Assembly: GCF_002284535.1 (NCBI RefSeq)
Contig: NZ_NPKH01000041.1
Span: 1 to 64,000, forward strand
Length of the DNA stretch: 64,000 nt
Source of the DNA: Mesorhizobium wenxiniae
Lineage (GTDB): Bacteria; Pseudomonadota; Alphaproteobacteria; Rhizobiales; Rhizobiaceae
Direction: 5' to 3'
In this document: positions 42,505-52,106 of the stretch, in pieces
Numbering within the stretch: the first letter of the stretch is position 1
Layout: the number at the start of each line of letters is the position of its first letter
Made by a program: the position numbers and the translations under genes
The notes under the pieces: generated by a model
What the model was told of the DNA's origin: nothing
Seen by the model: the letters and a program-made list of their open reading frames with translations, nothing else
The model's database searches: none

Positions 42505-43515
42505 ATGACGAGCATGAATAACAGACGACGCAATGCACCGGCCATCGAATGGCCGACCGTGTTTCTCGCGTTTTTCTGTTACGGCACCTGGCTTGCAGCC
42601 GGCCTATTCCTGTGGCCGTCCTATCCGCTGCTGGCGCTCGTCGTTCTGGCCTTGATGGCCGCGCTGCAATCCTCGCTGGCGCACGAAGTCCTGCACGGCC
42701 ATCCGACTCGCAATGCGCAGCTCAACGAAGCTTTCGTCTTCCTGCCGATCGGTCTCGTCTGGCCGTTCCGTCGGTTCAAGACCATTCATCTGCGCCATCA
42801 TGCCGACGAACGGCTGACCGATCCGCTTGACGATCCTGAAAGCTACTACAAGGCGCTGTGGCACCATGACGAATTGCCGCCGGCGATGAAGTTCCTGCTG
42901 AAGATCAACAACACTATGATCGGCCGTCTCATTCTCGGCCCATGGCTGTCGTGCATCGGCTTCTTCATCGACGATGCCAAGCAGGTGCTCGCCGGCGACA
43001 AGATGATCCGAAAGGCATGGCTGCTGCACGCCGTCGGCCTCGCCGTGGTGCTGCCGGTCGTGCAGTTCGGCTTCGGCATCCCGCTATGGCTCTACATCCT
43101 GGTTCCGGTGTGGCTGGGCCAATCGCTGATCTCGATCCGCACCTTCGCAGAGCACCAATGGTCGGAGCATCCGGAAGGCCGCACGGTGATCGTCGAGCGT
43201 TCGCCGCTGTCGTTCCTGTTCCTCAACAACAATCTGCATTTCGTCCATCACAAGAGCCCGACGGTGGCTTGGTACCGGCTGCCGAAGCTGTTTCGCGAGC
43301 GCCGTGACGAGTGGCTGCGGATGAACAATGGCTACGCTTATCCGAACTATTTGGCGCTTCTCAAGGCTTATGCGTTCAAGGCGAAGGAGCCGATCGTCCA
43401 CCCGGTGCTGCGGCGCACGCCGGAACCGGGCCGGGCGTTCAAGCCGCGCGTCAGAGCGCGCAGCCTCAATGGGCTTGGCAGTGCGCCGGTGCCCGCCGAG
43501 CCGCCGAAAGAATGA
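42505..43515 (+). CDS. Fatty-acid-desaturase-like membrane diiron protein (paralogue)
   Basis: 336 aa. Helices at about 18-60 and 170-205; histidine boxes AHEVLHGHP near residue 55, HLRHHADE near 94 and HFVHHKSP near 246, as in membrane desaturases and hydroxylases. Related in plan to the protein at 10227-11138 but with low direct similarity. The C-terminal 50 residues are basic and probably disordered. Substrate unknown. Two ATGs (42505, 42514) are possible. Confidence 0.8.
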   Translation: MTSMNNRRRNAPAIEWPTVFLAFFCYGTWLAAGLFLWPSYPLLALVVLALMAALQSSLAHEVLHGHPTRNAQLNEAFVFLPIGLVWPFRRFKTIHLRHHADERLTDPLDDPESYYKALWHHDELPPAMKFLLKINNTMIGRLILGPWLSCIGFFIDDAKQVLAGDKMIRKAWLLHAVGLAVVLPVVQFGFGIPLWLYILVPVWLGQSLISIRTFAEHQWSEHPEGRTVIVERSPLSFLFLNNNLHFVHHKSPTVAWYRLPKLFRERRDEWLRMNNGYAYPNYLALLKAYAFKAKEPIVHPVLRRTPEPGRAFKPRVRARSLNGLGSAPVPAEPPKE

Positions 43516-43598
43516 ATTTTGTGGCATCTCCGGCGGCGATGCCCAGGTGCGCGTCAATGGTCTCGTCAGTTTCTCAGCGTAACGATCAAAATCCCGGC

Positions 43599-44399
43599 AT
43601 GAGCGATTTCGTTGCCGCCTTGCCGATGTACGACTGGCCCGAAATGCGGAGCGAGGTCGATGCCCAATGGGCGCGGCTGCGTGATGCCTTCCGGCAAAAA
43701 GGCATCGACGCGCCGCAGACCATCGCTCGCTTCAATGCCGATCTACGGCCTGTGGAAGGCGGCATCCGCGACGCCGCCGGAAAGGTCATCGCGCCCGATC
43801 CGGCGACGCTGCCGCCGGGCGAACTGGATTTTCATGGCCTCTGGCTGCATCCGGCGCTGCTGTTCGCACAGACCTGCTGGGGCCCGATGGAGACCGGCCT
43901 GTCGGAGCATGTCCAGGTGATCGGCCAGCCGAGCTACGATGCTTTCGAAGGCGGGCAGGGCGAACTCTATTCGAGCGCCATCGTGATGCGGGCAGGTGAA
44001 GCGCCATCGATTGGCTCACCGGCCGACGGCAGCCCTCTCATCCCGCTCGATATCCTGCGTGGCAAGCACTTTACCTTCAACAGCCTCGATTCCATGTCGG
44101 GCATCGTCGGGCTGACGCGTGACCTGGAGGCGCTGGGCGAAAGCCTCGAAATCTTCTCTGAGCGCAGCGAAAGCGGTGGCCACCGTGCCTCGATCGTCGC
44201 AATTGCCGAGGGCAGGGCCGATATCGCCGCCATCGATTGCCTGAGCTTGGCGCTGGCGCAGCGCTTCGAGCCTGCAGCGGAAGCGGTGGCGGTGGTCGGC
44301 TGGACAAGGCGGCGCAAGGGCCTGCCGTTCATCACCGCCAGATCGACACCGGAGAAAATCGTGGTGGCGTTGCGCGAGGCTGTCGCGGCGCTCGCATAA
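43599..44399 (+). CDS. PhnD/SsuA/transferrin-family substrate-binding-like protein without signal peptide
   Basis: 266 aa. Begins at once with the binding-protein fold (MSDFVAALPMYDWPEMRSEV); later marks are LRGKHFTFNSLDSMSGIVGL near 150 and ADIAAIDCLSLALAQRFEP near 207, typical of PhnD-like periplasmic proteins. No signal sequence and no permease or ATPase genes are adjacent, so it is either cytoplasmic or exported by unusual means. It follows the desaturase gene on the same strand with an 83-nt gap. Ligand unknown. Confidence 0.7.
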   Translation: MSDFVAALPMYDWPEMRSEVDAQWARLRDAFRQKGIDAPQTIARFNADLRPVEGGIRDAAGKVIAPDPATLPPGELDFHGLWLHPALLFAQTCWGPMETGLSEHVQVIGQPSYDAFEGGQGELYSSAIVMRAGEAPSIGSPADGSPLIPLDILRGKHFTFNSLDSMSGIVGLTRDLEALGESLEIFSERSESGGHRASIVAIAEGRADIAAIDCLSLALAQRFEPAAEAVAVVGWTRRRKGLPFITARSTPEKIVVALREAVAALA

Positions 44400-44405
44400 A
44401 AACAA

Positions 44406-45725
44406 TCAGCCGCCGAGCAGCCGCTCGTCGAGCGGATAGTTCGAAAGCTGCTCGTTGCCGGTTTCGGTGATCAGGATCTGTTCCTCGATCTTGACACCCT
44501 CGTGACCGCCAAGCCGGCCGATATAGCTCTCGACGCAAAGCACCATGCCTGACACAAGCACGCCGTCGGGCGTGTCTTCAGTCCAGTCGATCGCATGCGG
44601 CAGCGTCGGGTATTCGTCGGCCAGGCCGACGCCGTGATAGAGCACGCCGTAGCGCGTCGGGAAACAATCTCCGGGCGGCACCGCCGAGCGTTCGACAAGG
44701 TCGCGGAAGGACATTCCCGGCTGCATCAGGCGGGTGTTGTGGGCGATCTGGTCGGCGGCGATGCGAAACAGGTCGCGTTGTTCGTTAGACGGCTCGGTGT
44801 CGCCGCAGAGCCAGGTGCGCGACAGGTCGGCGCAGAAACCATAAGGGCCGATCAGGTCGGTATCGAAAGCGACGAGATCGCCGGCTTCGATCGTTCTCGA
44901 CGAGCATTCCTGGAACCACGGATTGGTGCGCGGGCCTGACGTCAAAAGCCGGGTTTCGACCCATTCCCCACCACGCGCAATGTTGCCGCGGTGGAGTTCG
45001 GCCCACAATTCGTTTTCGGAAATGCCTGGCCGCAATGCTGCTTCCATCTCGCCCATCGCCGCCTCGCAAGCGACGATCGACCGGTGCATGGCCAGGATTT
45101 CGTCGGGCGATTTGATCAGACGAGCGTTTTCCATCAGCGCCTCGCCATTGCCGATCGAGATGCCGAGGCGGGCGAGTTCTTCGACGCCTTCGGTATTGAT
45201 GTGATCGACGGCGATACGACTGATACCGCCGGCATGCTCTTTCACCAGATCGGCGATGCCGGCAGCCCAGCGGCGGACCTTTTGCTTGGTCAACTCGCCG
45301 CTGTAGAGATACATCCACGACACTGCCGGCCGCACCTCGTCGACCACGCCGGAGTGGTCGGAAAGGTGCTCGCACGAAAAATAGTCGAACAGCACCACCG
45401 GGCCTTCGGTGGCAACGAAACAATGCCTTGTCGGGTTGTGCGCGACCCAGAGCTGCATGTTGGTCGAGTCGGTCGCATAGCGGATGTTAATCGGATCGTA
45501 GAGCAGGGCTCCTGCATAGTCGCGGCGCTTCAGCTCGGCGCGGATGCGGTCGAGCCGGTATTGACGCATGGCAGGCAGGTTGGGGGCAGCAATGCCGGCG
45601 GCGTGCCACTCGGCTTCCGCCAGTGCGCCATAGCCAAGCACATGCTGGTTGAGCTCAGCGGCCTTCTGCCGCGACTTCAGGCGCAACACCTCGGTGGAGC
45701 CCGCTTCGTCCGGCTCGAACGGCAT
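44406..45725 (-). CDS. M24-family protein, DddP-like (DMSP lyase-like) or Xaa-Pro peptidase
   Basis: 439 aa. Creatinase/aminopeptidase-P fold: N-terminal domain with INIRYATDSTNMQLW near residue 80 and catalytic domain with GEWVETRLLTSGPRTNPWFQ. Metal ligands appear complete: Asp pair in AFDTDLIGPYG, Asp in ADLSRTW, His in YHGVGL, Glu in CVESYIG and Glu in IEEQ. Long stretches agree with what I recall of DddP, the iron-dependent DMSP lyase, including Asp six residues after the metal His (HGVGLADEYP). The ATG at 45725 is chosen over 45770. Whether it cleaves DMSP, a betaine or a peptide cannot be read from sequence. Confidence 0.75.
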   Translation of the reverse strand: MPFEPDEAGSTEVLRLKSRQKAAELNQHVLGYGALAEAEWHAAGIAAPNLPAMRQYRLDRIRAELKRRDYAGALLYDPINIRYATDSTNMQLWVAHNPTRHCFVATEGPVVLFDYFSCEHLSDHSGVVDEVRPAVSWMYLYSGELTKQKVRRWAAGIADLVKEHAGGISRIAVDHINTEGVEELARLGISIGNGEALMENARLIKSPDEILAMHRSIVACEAAMGEMEAALRPGISENELWAELHRGNIARGGEWVETRLLTSGPRTNPWFQECSSRTIEAGDLVAFDTDLIGPYGFCADLSRTWLCGDTEPSNEQRDLFRIAADQIAHNTRLMQPGMSFRDLVERSAVPPGDCFPTRYGVLYHGVGLADEYPTLPHAIDWTEDTPDGVLVSGMVLCVESYIGRLGGHEGVKIEEQILITETGNEQLSNYPLDERLLGG

Positions 45726-45750
45726 GATCTTGCGATGACGAGGAGGTCGA

Positions 45751-47316
45751 TCAGTCGGGTTCCTGTCCACCCTCGGCTCCTTTGCTAACGCCTCCGTCGG
45801 GCGCTGTGGCTTTTTCCGCAGCCGTTTTCTTCAATCTTATGTAGGCGCCGGGCCGGGCAGGCCTGTCCGTGCTAGGCAATAGCGGAACCATGATTTGCCT
45901 TGGTTGGCCGTCCGGCTCATAGCCGGCTTTTTTGAGCTGCTCCAAAATGACCGGCAGCGGATCGTCGCGGTCGAGCCAGACGAGTACAGCCGGCTCTTGC
46001 ACCAGCCTGTCGAAATTCGGCACTTCCTGGTCAAGCGCGACCAATTTTTCGTCGACCAACCGCAGATTTCCGACCCATGCACCGTCGGATATTGCGGTTT
46101 TCACCGGCCCGTCGGCAGTCAGCTGGCGATAGAGGGCCGGGTAATCCACCCGGATCATCCGCGAGAGACCACTGGTCCCGTTGATCTGGAAGTACCAAGT
46201 GGCGGGCGCGAGCAGAACGGCGATGACCGCTCCGGCCGCGATCACCAGGAGCTGGGCGTCCCTGCCGCGTGGTGAAAGCCGTTCCATATAGGCGGCCATC
46301 GCCAGCGGCAAGATGATCAGGACCGGCACCAGCCAACGGGCCTTGACCTCGGTCACGCCGGTGGCCAGCACTAGTGTCGCCAGCATGGCCAAGCCGAGCG
46401 CCAAGGTACGCCACAAGAGAACTTCCCTGGCCGGAGCTTTGGGGTGACGCTCGAAGAAACGAAACCCCGTCAGCGCGAAAGCCAGCGCGGAAACGAACAC
46501 CGGCAAGACAGCGAAATTGAAGGTCCCCATGATAAACTTGCCGGCGCCGGTGGCCGCGGCCGTCATGCGCGGCTGCTGTAGGTCTATTCCGAACTTCTCG
46601 CCTCTCGCCAGCAAATCGGCAGGATGCATGAGGCTCCAATATGTGGTTGGCGCCAGCACCAATATCGCGACGGCAACGCTGATTGCGAATTTCGGATCGA
46701 GGATCGCGCCGCGCAACTCGCGCAGCGACAACACCGCCGCAACAAGGGCTAACACCAGGAATACGTCGTTGTATTTGGCAAGAATTGCCGCAGCCGTTGC
46801 CAAGCCAAACACCGCATAGGCGATCACGCTTCGCCGCTCGATCAGATTAGCCATCGCGAGCAGGAGCAGTGCGCAAAAGCCGACAACGGCGACCGAATGC
46901 GACAAGGCCCGCTGCGATTCCCAGGCGATTTGCGGGATTGTGAAAAGTCCGAGCATGGCCGCCGCTGCCGTCGCTTTCGTGTAGCCGAACCGCCGCATGG
47001 CGGCGAACACACTGCAGGCGGCGAGGAACAGCACGGAGTATTTGACGAGCTTCAGCGTGAAAATATTGGTGCCGAAAATTTGCGCGGCCAGCCAGTTGAT
47101 CCATGTATAGAGAGGCGGTTGCGAGCCGCCATATCCGGCCCAAAGATATGGAAGATAAATCAGTTGCTCCGCGTCATCGACGCCGACGCCAGTTCCTGCC
47201 CAAGTGGCCAGAATGGACAATATGACGGTTTGCAAGGCCAAATAAGCGGCGACCATGACGATCGCCGCCGGGAAGGGGCCGATCCTGCTCTCGGCAAGCC
47301 ATTCGTCCCATTTCAT
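45751..47316 (-). CDS. Glycosyltransferase family 39-like integral membrane protein
   Basis: 521 aa with some ten hydrophobic helices (about 15-40, 80-100, 115-135, 145-180, 195-215 and further). The first loop carries GVGVDDAEQLIYL, with the acidic residues typical of GT39/ArnT-like transferases that use polyprenyl-linked sugars, followed by GGSQPPLYTWIN. The C-terminal soluble part of about 120 residues lies in the periplasm. Likely adds a sugar to a lipid or envelope component. The inner ATG at 47316 is preferred. Not obviously tied to neighbours. Confidence 0.75.
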   Translation of the reverse strand: MKWDEWLAESRIGPFPAAIVMVAAYLALQTVILSILATWAGTGVGVDDAEQLIYLPYLWAGYGGSQPPLYTWINWLAAQIFGTNIFTLKLVKYSVLFLAACSVFAAMRRFGYTKATAAAAMLGLFTIPQIAWESQRALSHSVAVVGFCALLLLAMANLIERRSVIAYAVFGLATAAAILAKYNDVFLVLALVAAVLSLRELRGAILDPKFAISVAVAILVLAPTTYWSLMHPADLLARGEKFGIDLQQPRMTAAATGAGKFIMGTFNFAVLPVFVSALAFALTGFRFFERHPKAPAREVLLWRTLALGLAMLATLVLATGVTEVKARWLVPVLIILPLAMAAYMERLSPRGRDAQLLVIAAGAVIAVLLAPATWYFQINGTSGLSRMIRVDYPALYRQLTADGPVKTAISDGAWVGNLRLVDEKLVALDQEVPNFDRLVQEPAVLVWLDRDDPLPVILEQLKKAGYEPDGQPRQIMVPLLPSTDRPARPGAYIRLKKTAAEKATAPDGGVSKGAEGGQEPD

Positions 47317-47536
47317 CGAATACTTCAACGAGTTCTCATCGCCCGTGCCAATTGCCGCCGGCTCCGCTAGCACGAAGACCGTGCCCCGCACAATGTGGCA
47401 GCCCTGATCGCTTCCGGGGCGGCGGGCTTCAAGTCGAATCGTACCGCCGTTCTAGCTTTTTGGTTAAGCATCGGGCTTCTCCAAAATCGGTCGCACCCCG
47501 GGCCGGGCCGGAGGGCAGGCCTTTGGGTGCGGTGCT

Positions 47537-50110
47537 CTAGGTCCGCATCTTCTCGCCGCTCGGGTCGAAAGGCGGCTCGACATTGATGCGGGCCGGACGC
47601 CGGCTTCCGAGGATTTCGATCTCGAACAGTCCGGCGCTCTCTTCCCCGGCTAACGCCGCTGGCACATAGCCTTGCGCCATCGATTTCTGGACGTAATGGG
47701 CATAGCCGCCGGAGGTGACCCAGCCGACCACGCGCCAGTCGCCATCGACGATGCCGCGCACGGCCGAAGCGCCTTCCGCGGCCCTGGAGCCGCGCACTTC
47801 CTTGCCGTCCGTATCGAAACGCGGCGCACCATAGCCGTGCGGCTTTTCCACTGTGCCGTAGTCCTTGCCGCCGACCTTGGCCCAGATCGGTTCGTCGCCC
47901 ATGACATCGGCGTCCGCGGCATCGACGATGAAAGAGACACGGCGCAGTTTTGGCCCTTCTGCCTGCTCCCTGGCTGCCGCTTCGCGTCCGATGAAGTCGT
48001 TCTTCTCCAGCTTGACGAAGCGGTCCATCGCGCCTTCGAACGGCCCGTAGATCGGGCGCAGTTCGCGGAACCAGGTCGGGAAATTCTTCTCCAGTCGCAT
48101 CGAGAGCAGGGCGCGCATGCCGAAATCGACGAGGCCAAACTCTTCGCCGGCATCCTTGATCGCCTTGTAGACGAGGCGCTGGTATGCCGGCGCCATCCAG
48201 ATCTCGTAACCGAGGTCGCCGGTATAGGTAATGCGATTGACCATGCAGGGCGCGCCGCCGACCGCCATCTCGCGGAAGTCCATGAAGCGGAAAGCCTTGG
48301 TCGAGATGTCGACATCGACCAGCTTCTGCAGCAGGTCGCGTGATTTCGGCCCGGCGATCGACAAGCCGACCAGCGTCTGGTCGAAGCGGTGAATGCGGAC
48401 GCTACCATCCTTCGGCAGGTGCTTCTCGAACCAGCGCATATGGTACTTCTGCGCCGCCGACGAGCTCCAGATCATGTAGCGCTCTTCACCCGCCTTGGCG
48501 ATGGTGAAGTCGCCGATCAGCCTGCCAAATTCGTTGAGCATTGGGGTCAGCACGATGCGGCCGGTCTTCGGCATGCGGTTGGTCATCAGCCGGTTGAGGA
48601 AATCCTCGGCTGCCGGCCCGGAGACTTCGTATTTGGCGAAGTTGGCGATCTCGGTGACGCCGACCTTCTCGCGGGTCGCACGCACTTCCTCGCCGATCGG
48701 CCCGAAATCGTTGGAGCGATGGAAGGAAACGATGTCCTTCGGCTCCGTGCCTTTCGGTGCGAACCAGAGCGGGGTTTCGAGGCCCCAGCTATCGCCCATG
48801 ACGGCGTTTTTGGCCAGCATCGTGTCGTAGAGTGGCGTCGTTTGCGCCGGGCGCGCGGCCGGCAATTCCTCGTTGGGAAAGCGGATGGAGAAACGGCGCG
48901 AATAGTTTTCGCGCACCTTGGCATTGGTGTAGCGCAGCGTCGCCCATTCGCCGAAGCGCGCCACGTCCATGCCCCAGACGTCGAAGCCGGGATCGCCATG
49001 AACCATCCAGTTCGACAATGCCAGCCCGACGCCGCCACCCTGCGAGAAACCGGCCATTACGGCGCAGGCGCACCAGAAATTGGTCAGGCCCTGCACCGGG
49101 CCGACCAGCGGGTTGCCATCCAGTGCGAAGGTGAAGGGACCGTTGATGATCTGCTTGATACCGGCCTTCTCGATGCCGGGAAAATGCTTGAAGCCGATCT
49201 CGAGCGACGGCGCGATGCGGTCGATGTCGGGCTGCAGCAGCTCATGGCCGAAATCCCACGGCGTGTTGATCGGCGACCACGGCTGGCAGGCCTTTTCATA
49301 GGTGCCGAGCAGGATGCCGTTGCGTTCCTGGCGGGTGTAGATTTCGCCCTTGAAGTCCATCACGCCGATCATCTCGCGGCCGGTCGACCTGTTGAATTCC
49401 TCGACCTCCGGCATCGGCTCGGTCAAGAGGTACATGTGCTCCATGGCCAGCAGCGGCAGCTCGACACCGACCATGCGGCCGATCTCGCGCGCCCACAGGC
49501 CGCCGCAGTTGACGACATGCTCGGCCTGGACCGTGCCTTGTTCGGTGACGACGTTCCAAGTGCCGTCGACTTCCTGCGTCAGCTCGATGACGCGGTTGCG
49601 CAGCACGATCTCGGCGCCGAGCTTTCTGGCCGCCTTGGCGTAGGCGTGGGTGGTGCCGGAAGGGTCGAGATGGCCTTCGACCGGATCCCACATGGCGCCG
49701 ACGAAATTCGTCTCGTCCATCAGCGGGAACATCGCCTTGGCCTCTGACGGCGTGATCAGCTCGGTGTCCATGCCGAGATAGCGGCCCTTAGCGTGGGCAA
49801 GGCGCAGGAAGTCCATGCGCTCGGGCGTGTCGGCCATCATCACGCCGCCGGTCAGGTGCAGCGAACAGGACTGGCCGGAAAGTTCTTCGATCTCCTTGTA
49901 GAGCTGCACCGTATAGGCCTGCAGCTTGGCGACGTTGGGATCGCCGTTGAGCGTGTGGAAGCCGCCCGCCGCATGCCACGACGAGCCGGAGGTGAGCTCC
50001 GAGCGCTCGATCAGCATGATGTCGGTCCAGCCGGCCTTGGCCAGATGGTAGAGCACCGAGCAGCCGACGACGCCGCCGCCGATGACAACCGCTTTTGCAT
50101 GAGATTTCAT
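47537..50110 (-). CDS. FAD-dependent oxidoreductase with GcvT domain (dimethylglycine/sarcosine dehydrogenase-like)
   Basis: 857 aa. The N-terminal DAO-type flavoprotein has the dinucleotide motif VVIGGGVVGCSVLYHLA at 7-24 and SSWHAAGGFH near 44, where the His usually carries covalent FAD. Residues 430-850 are a GcvT-type THF-binding domain (EIANFAKYEVSGPAAEDFL, TYTGDLGYEIW, KNDFIGREAA). It oxidatively demethylates an N-methyl amine and passes formaldehyde to THF as methylene-THF. With betaine demethylases nearby, dimethylglycine or sarcosine is the likely substrate. It is 178 bp downstream of the second MttB gene on the same strand. Confidence 0.88.
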   Translation of the reverse strand: MKSHAKAVVIGGGVVGCSVLYHLAKAGWTDIMLIERSELTSGSSWHAAGGFHTLNGDPNVAKLQAYTVQLYKEIEELSGQSCSLHLTGGVMMADTPERMDFLRLAHAKGRYLGMDTELITPSEAKAMFPLMDETNFVGAMWDPVEGHLDPSGTTHAYAKAARKLGAEIVLRNRVIELTQEVDGTWNVVTEQGTVQAEHVVNCGGLWAREIGRMVGVELPLLAMEHMYLLTEPMPEVEEFNRSTGREMIGVMDFKGEIYTRQERNGILLGTYEKACQPWSPINTPWDFGHELLQPDIDRIAPSLEIGFKHFPGIEKAGIKQIINGPFTFALDGNPLVGPVQGLTNFWCACAVMAGFSQGGGVGLALSNWMVHGDPGFDVWGMDVARFGEWATLRYTNAKVRENYSRRFSIRFPNEELPAARPAQTTPLYDTMLAKNAVMGDSWGLETPLWFAPKGTEPKDIVSFHRSNDFGPIGEEVRATREKVGVTEIANFAKYEVSGPAAEDFLNRLMTNRMPKTGRIVLTPMLNEFGRLIGDFTIAKAGEERYMIWSSSAAQKYHMRWFEKHLPKDGSVRIHRFDQTLVGLSIAGPKSRDLLQKLVDVDISTKAFRFMDFREMAVGGAPCMVNRITYTGDLGYEIWMAPAYQRLVYKAIKDAGEEFGLVDFGMRALLSMRLEKNFPTWFRELRPIYGPFEGAMDRFVKLEKNDFIGREAAAREQAEGPKLRRVSFIVDAADADVMGDEPIWAKVGGKDYGTVEKPHGYGAPRFDTDGKEVRGSRAAEGASAVRGIVDGDWRVVGWVTSGGYAHYVQKSMAQGYVPAALAGEESAGLFEIEILGSRRPARINVEPPFDPSGEKMRT

Positions 50111-50288
50111 GAAGATAGTTCCGTTTTTGAAGAGATTGAATCGAGCGAGCGGGGGGTGAACACAAAGCGGAGAAGGGCGCCGGCTGGAATGATCTCACGC
50201 CCTCCCTCTACCCTGTCGACCGGGGGAGAGGTGTCGGGTGACGCTCGACGGAGTGGCGGTCGACTGTTCATCAAACCAATACAGATAT

Positions 50289-51866
50289 TTAAAAATCGGT
50301 CGGCGCGCCGCCTTCGGACCGGCGTTTGTCGACGAAGGCGTTGAGCTCCTCGCGGATAGCCGGGTCCATATACGGCTCTTCATAGGAGGCCAACCGCTCC
50401 TTCCAGACTCGATTGGCCTTTTCGAGAGCCGTCGGCGATCCGGCTTCCGCCCAGGTCTCGAAATTGCGCCAGTCGGAGATGATAGGCGAATAGAAAGCGG
50501 TCTTGTAGCGGTCCTGGGTATGCTGGGTGCCGAAGAAATGGCCGCCCGGACCGACGGACTGGATGGCGTCGAAGCCAAGGGCCTCCTCGGAGAGGTCGAG
50601 CGGGGTCAGGAACTCGGCCACCATCTGCAGCAGATCGATGTCCAGAATGGTCTTCTCGTAGGAGCAGCGCAGGCCGCCTTCCAGCCAGCCGGCCGCATGC
50701 ATCATCAGATTGCCGCCGCCTTGGATGGCGCCCCACAGCGAGAACACGCTTTCATAGGCCGCCTGCGCGTCGACCGTGTTGGCGGCGCAGGTGTTGGAGG
50801 TGCGGTAAGGGATGTTGTAGCGGCGGGCGAGCTGGCCGCCGACCAATTGCGCCTTCATATATTCCGGCGTGCCGAAGGCCGGCGCGCCGGACTTCATGTC
50901 GACGTTGGAGGTGAAACCGCCATAGCCGACTGGCGCGCCCTTGCGCACCATCTGGGCGAAGGCAATGCCGGACAGCGCTTCGGCATTCTGCTGCACCAGC
51001 GCGCCGGCGATGGTCACCGGCGCCATGGCGCCCGACAGGGTGAACGGCGTCACGATGACGACCTGGCCCTTGCTCGACATCTGGATGATGCCTTCCATCA
51101 TCGGCACGTCGAGCTTGAGCGGCGAATTGGTGTTGATGATGGTGAACACCGATGGCTCATCGAGAAGCTGTTGGTCGCTGATGCCGCGCGCGATCCTGGT
51201 GATCTCGATGCCGTCGACATTGCGCTCCTTGCCGAGCGAATAGATGTGGAACACCTTGTCGGTTAGCACGCTCAGATCGCGGATGCATTCGAGGTGCCGG
51301 ACGGACGGATGGATGTCGATCGGCTCGACCGGATAGCCGCCCGTGCAGTTTAGGATGTTGTGCATCTGCGCAAGCTTGAGGAAGTTGCGGTAGTCCTGCT
51401 GATTGCCCGGCCGGCGGCCGCGGTCGATGTCGGAACAATTGGGCGCCGACGCCATCATCGAGATGATCAGATTGTCGCCGCCGAAGTGGACATTGTGCGC
51501 CGGATTGCGGGCATGGATGGTGAATTCCGACGGGCAGTGGGAAACCAGCTCGAGGATCATGTCGCTGTCGAAGCGCACCCGCTCGCTGCCTTCGCGGACA
51601 TCCGCGCCGTGCGCCTTCATGATGCGCCTTGCCTCGTCGTGCAGCACGTCGACGCCGATTTCCCGCAGCACGCGCAGCGAGGCGAGGTGGATCGATTCCA
51701 GCTCGTCGTCCGAGACCAGCTTCGTCGGCGTCAGCGGGATTTTCAGTTGGCGGAACGGCGGCTGCTCGAACGCCGCTGATCCGCCGGCGCGCTTTCCCGC
51801 GCGGCCGCCGCGACGGGCGCGGTCGTTTGCCAGTGCCGGTTCGGCGGGATGAAGGGCGGCGGTCAT
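50289..51866 (-). CDS. MttB-family (non-pyrrolysine) methyltransferase, copy 2
   Basis: 525 aa. Basic leader of about 40 residues (GGRAGKRAGG), then the MttB barrel: VVIVTPFTLSGAMAPVTIAG near residue 265, SGAPAFGTPEYMKAQLVGG near 325 and MHAAGWLEGGLRCSYEK near 390. No in-frame amber codon. Clearly paralogous to 17563-19137 yet with changed residues around the barrel mouth, suggesting another substrate. No corrinoid gene is adjacent, so it may share the carrier at 16593-17291. Followed by the FAD/GcvT enzyme. The inner ATG at 51866 is chosen over the frame's first codon at 51989. Confidence 0.9.
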   Translation of the reverse strand: MTAALHPAEPALANDRARRGGRAGKRAGGSAAFEQPPFRQLKIPLTPTKLVSDDELESIHLASLRVLREIGVDVLHDEARRIMKAHGADVREGSERVRFDSDMILELVSHCPSEFTIHARNPAHNVHFGGDNLIISMMASAPNCSDIDRGRRPGNQQDYRNFLKLAQMHNILNCTGGYPVEPIDIHPSVRHLECIRDLSVLTDKVFHIYSLGKERNVDGIEITRIARGISDQQLLDEPSVFTIINTNSPLKLDVPMMEGIIQMSSKGQVVIVTPFTLSGAMAPVTIAGALVQQNAEALSGIAFAQMVRKGAPVGYGGFTSNVDMKSGAPAFGTPEYMKAQLVGGQLARRYNIPYRTSNTCAANTVDAQAAYESVFSLWGAIQGGGNLMMHAAGWLEGGLRCSYEKTILDIDLLQMVAEFLTPLDLSEEALGFDAIQSVGPGGHFFGTQHTQDRYKTAFYSPIISDWRNFETWAEAGSPTALEKANRVWKERLASYEEPYMDPAIREELNAFVDKRRSEGGAPTDF

Positions 51867-52106
51867 GATAGTTCCTCGTACGCTGCGATAAGTGCGGCGG
51901 CATAATGGACCGCCGGCTGTCCCGCCATTGCGGAGGCGACGACCACTAGGACGAGGGAAGCGACATGACAGCTCCCGGGCTGAAGGCAACCGACTGGATC
52001 ACCGGGCTTTTGATCTTCTCAGGCTGGCGCAAGCGGTTTTCGTCACCGGTGCTTCCCGGCGCGCTGCTGAAACGCTAATCGTGCAGGTTCCCTGTTGGTG
52101 CGGATC

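Noticed and set aside
48389..49747. 452-codon plus-strand frame over the FAD/GcvT gene
   Set aside because: High-GC antisense shadow without domain features.
51965..52078. 37-codon frame between MttB copy 2 and the MFS gene
   Set aside because: Has a fair ribosome binding site but no other support; could be a chance frame in the divergent control region.
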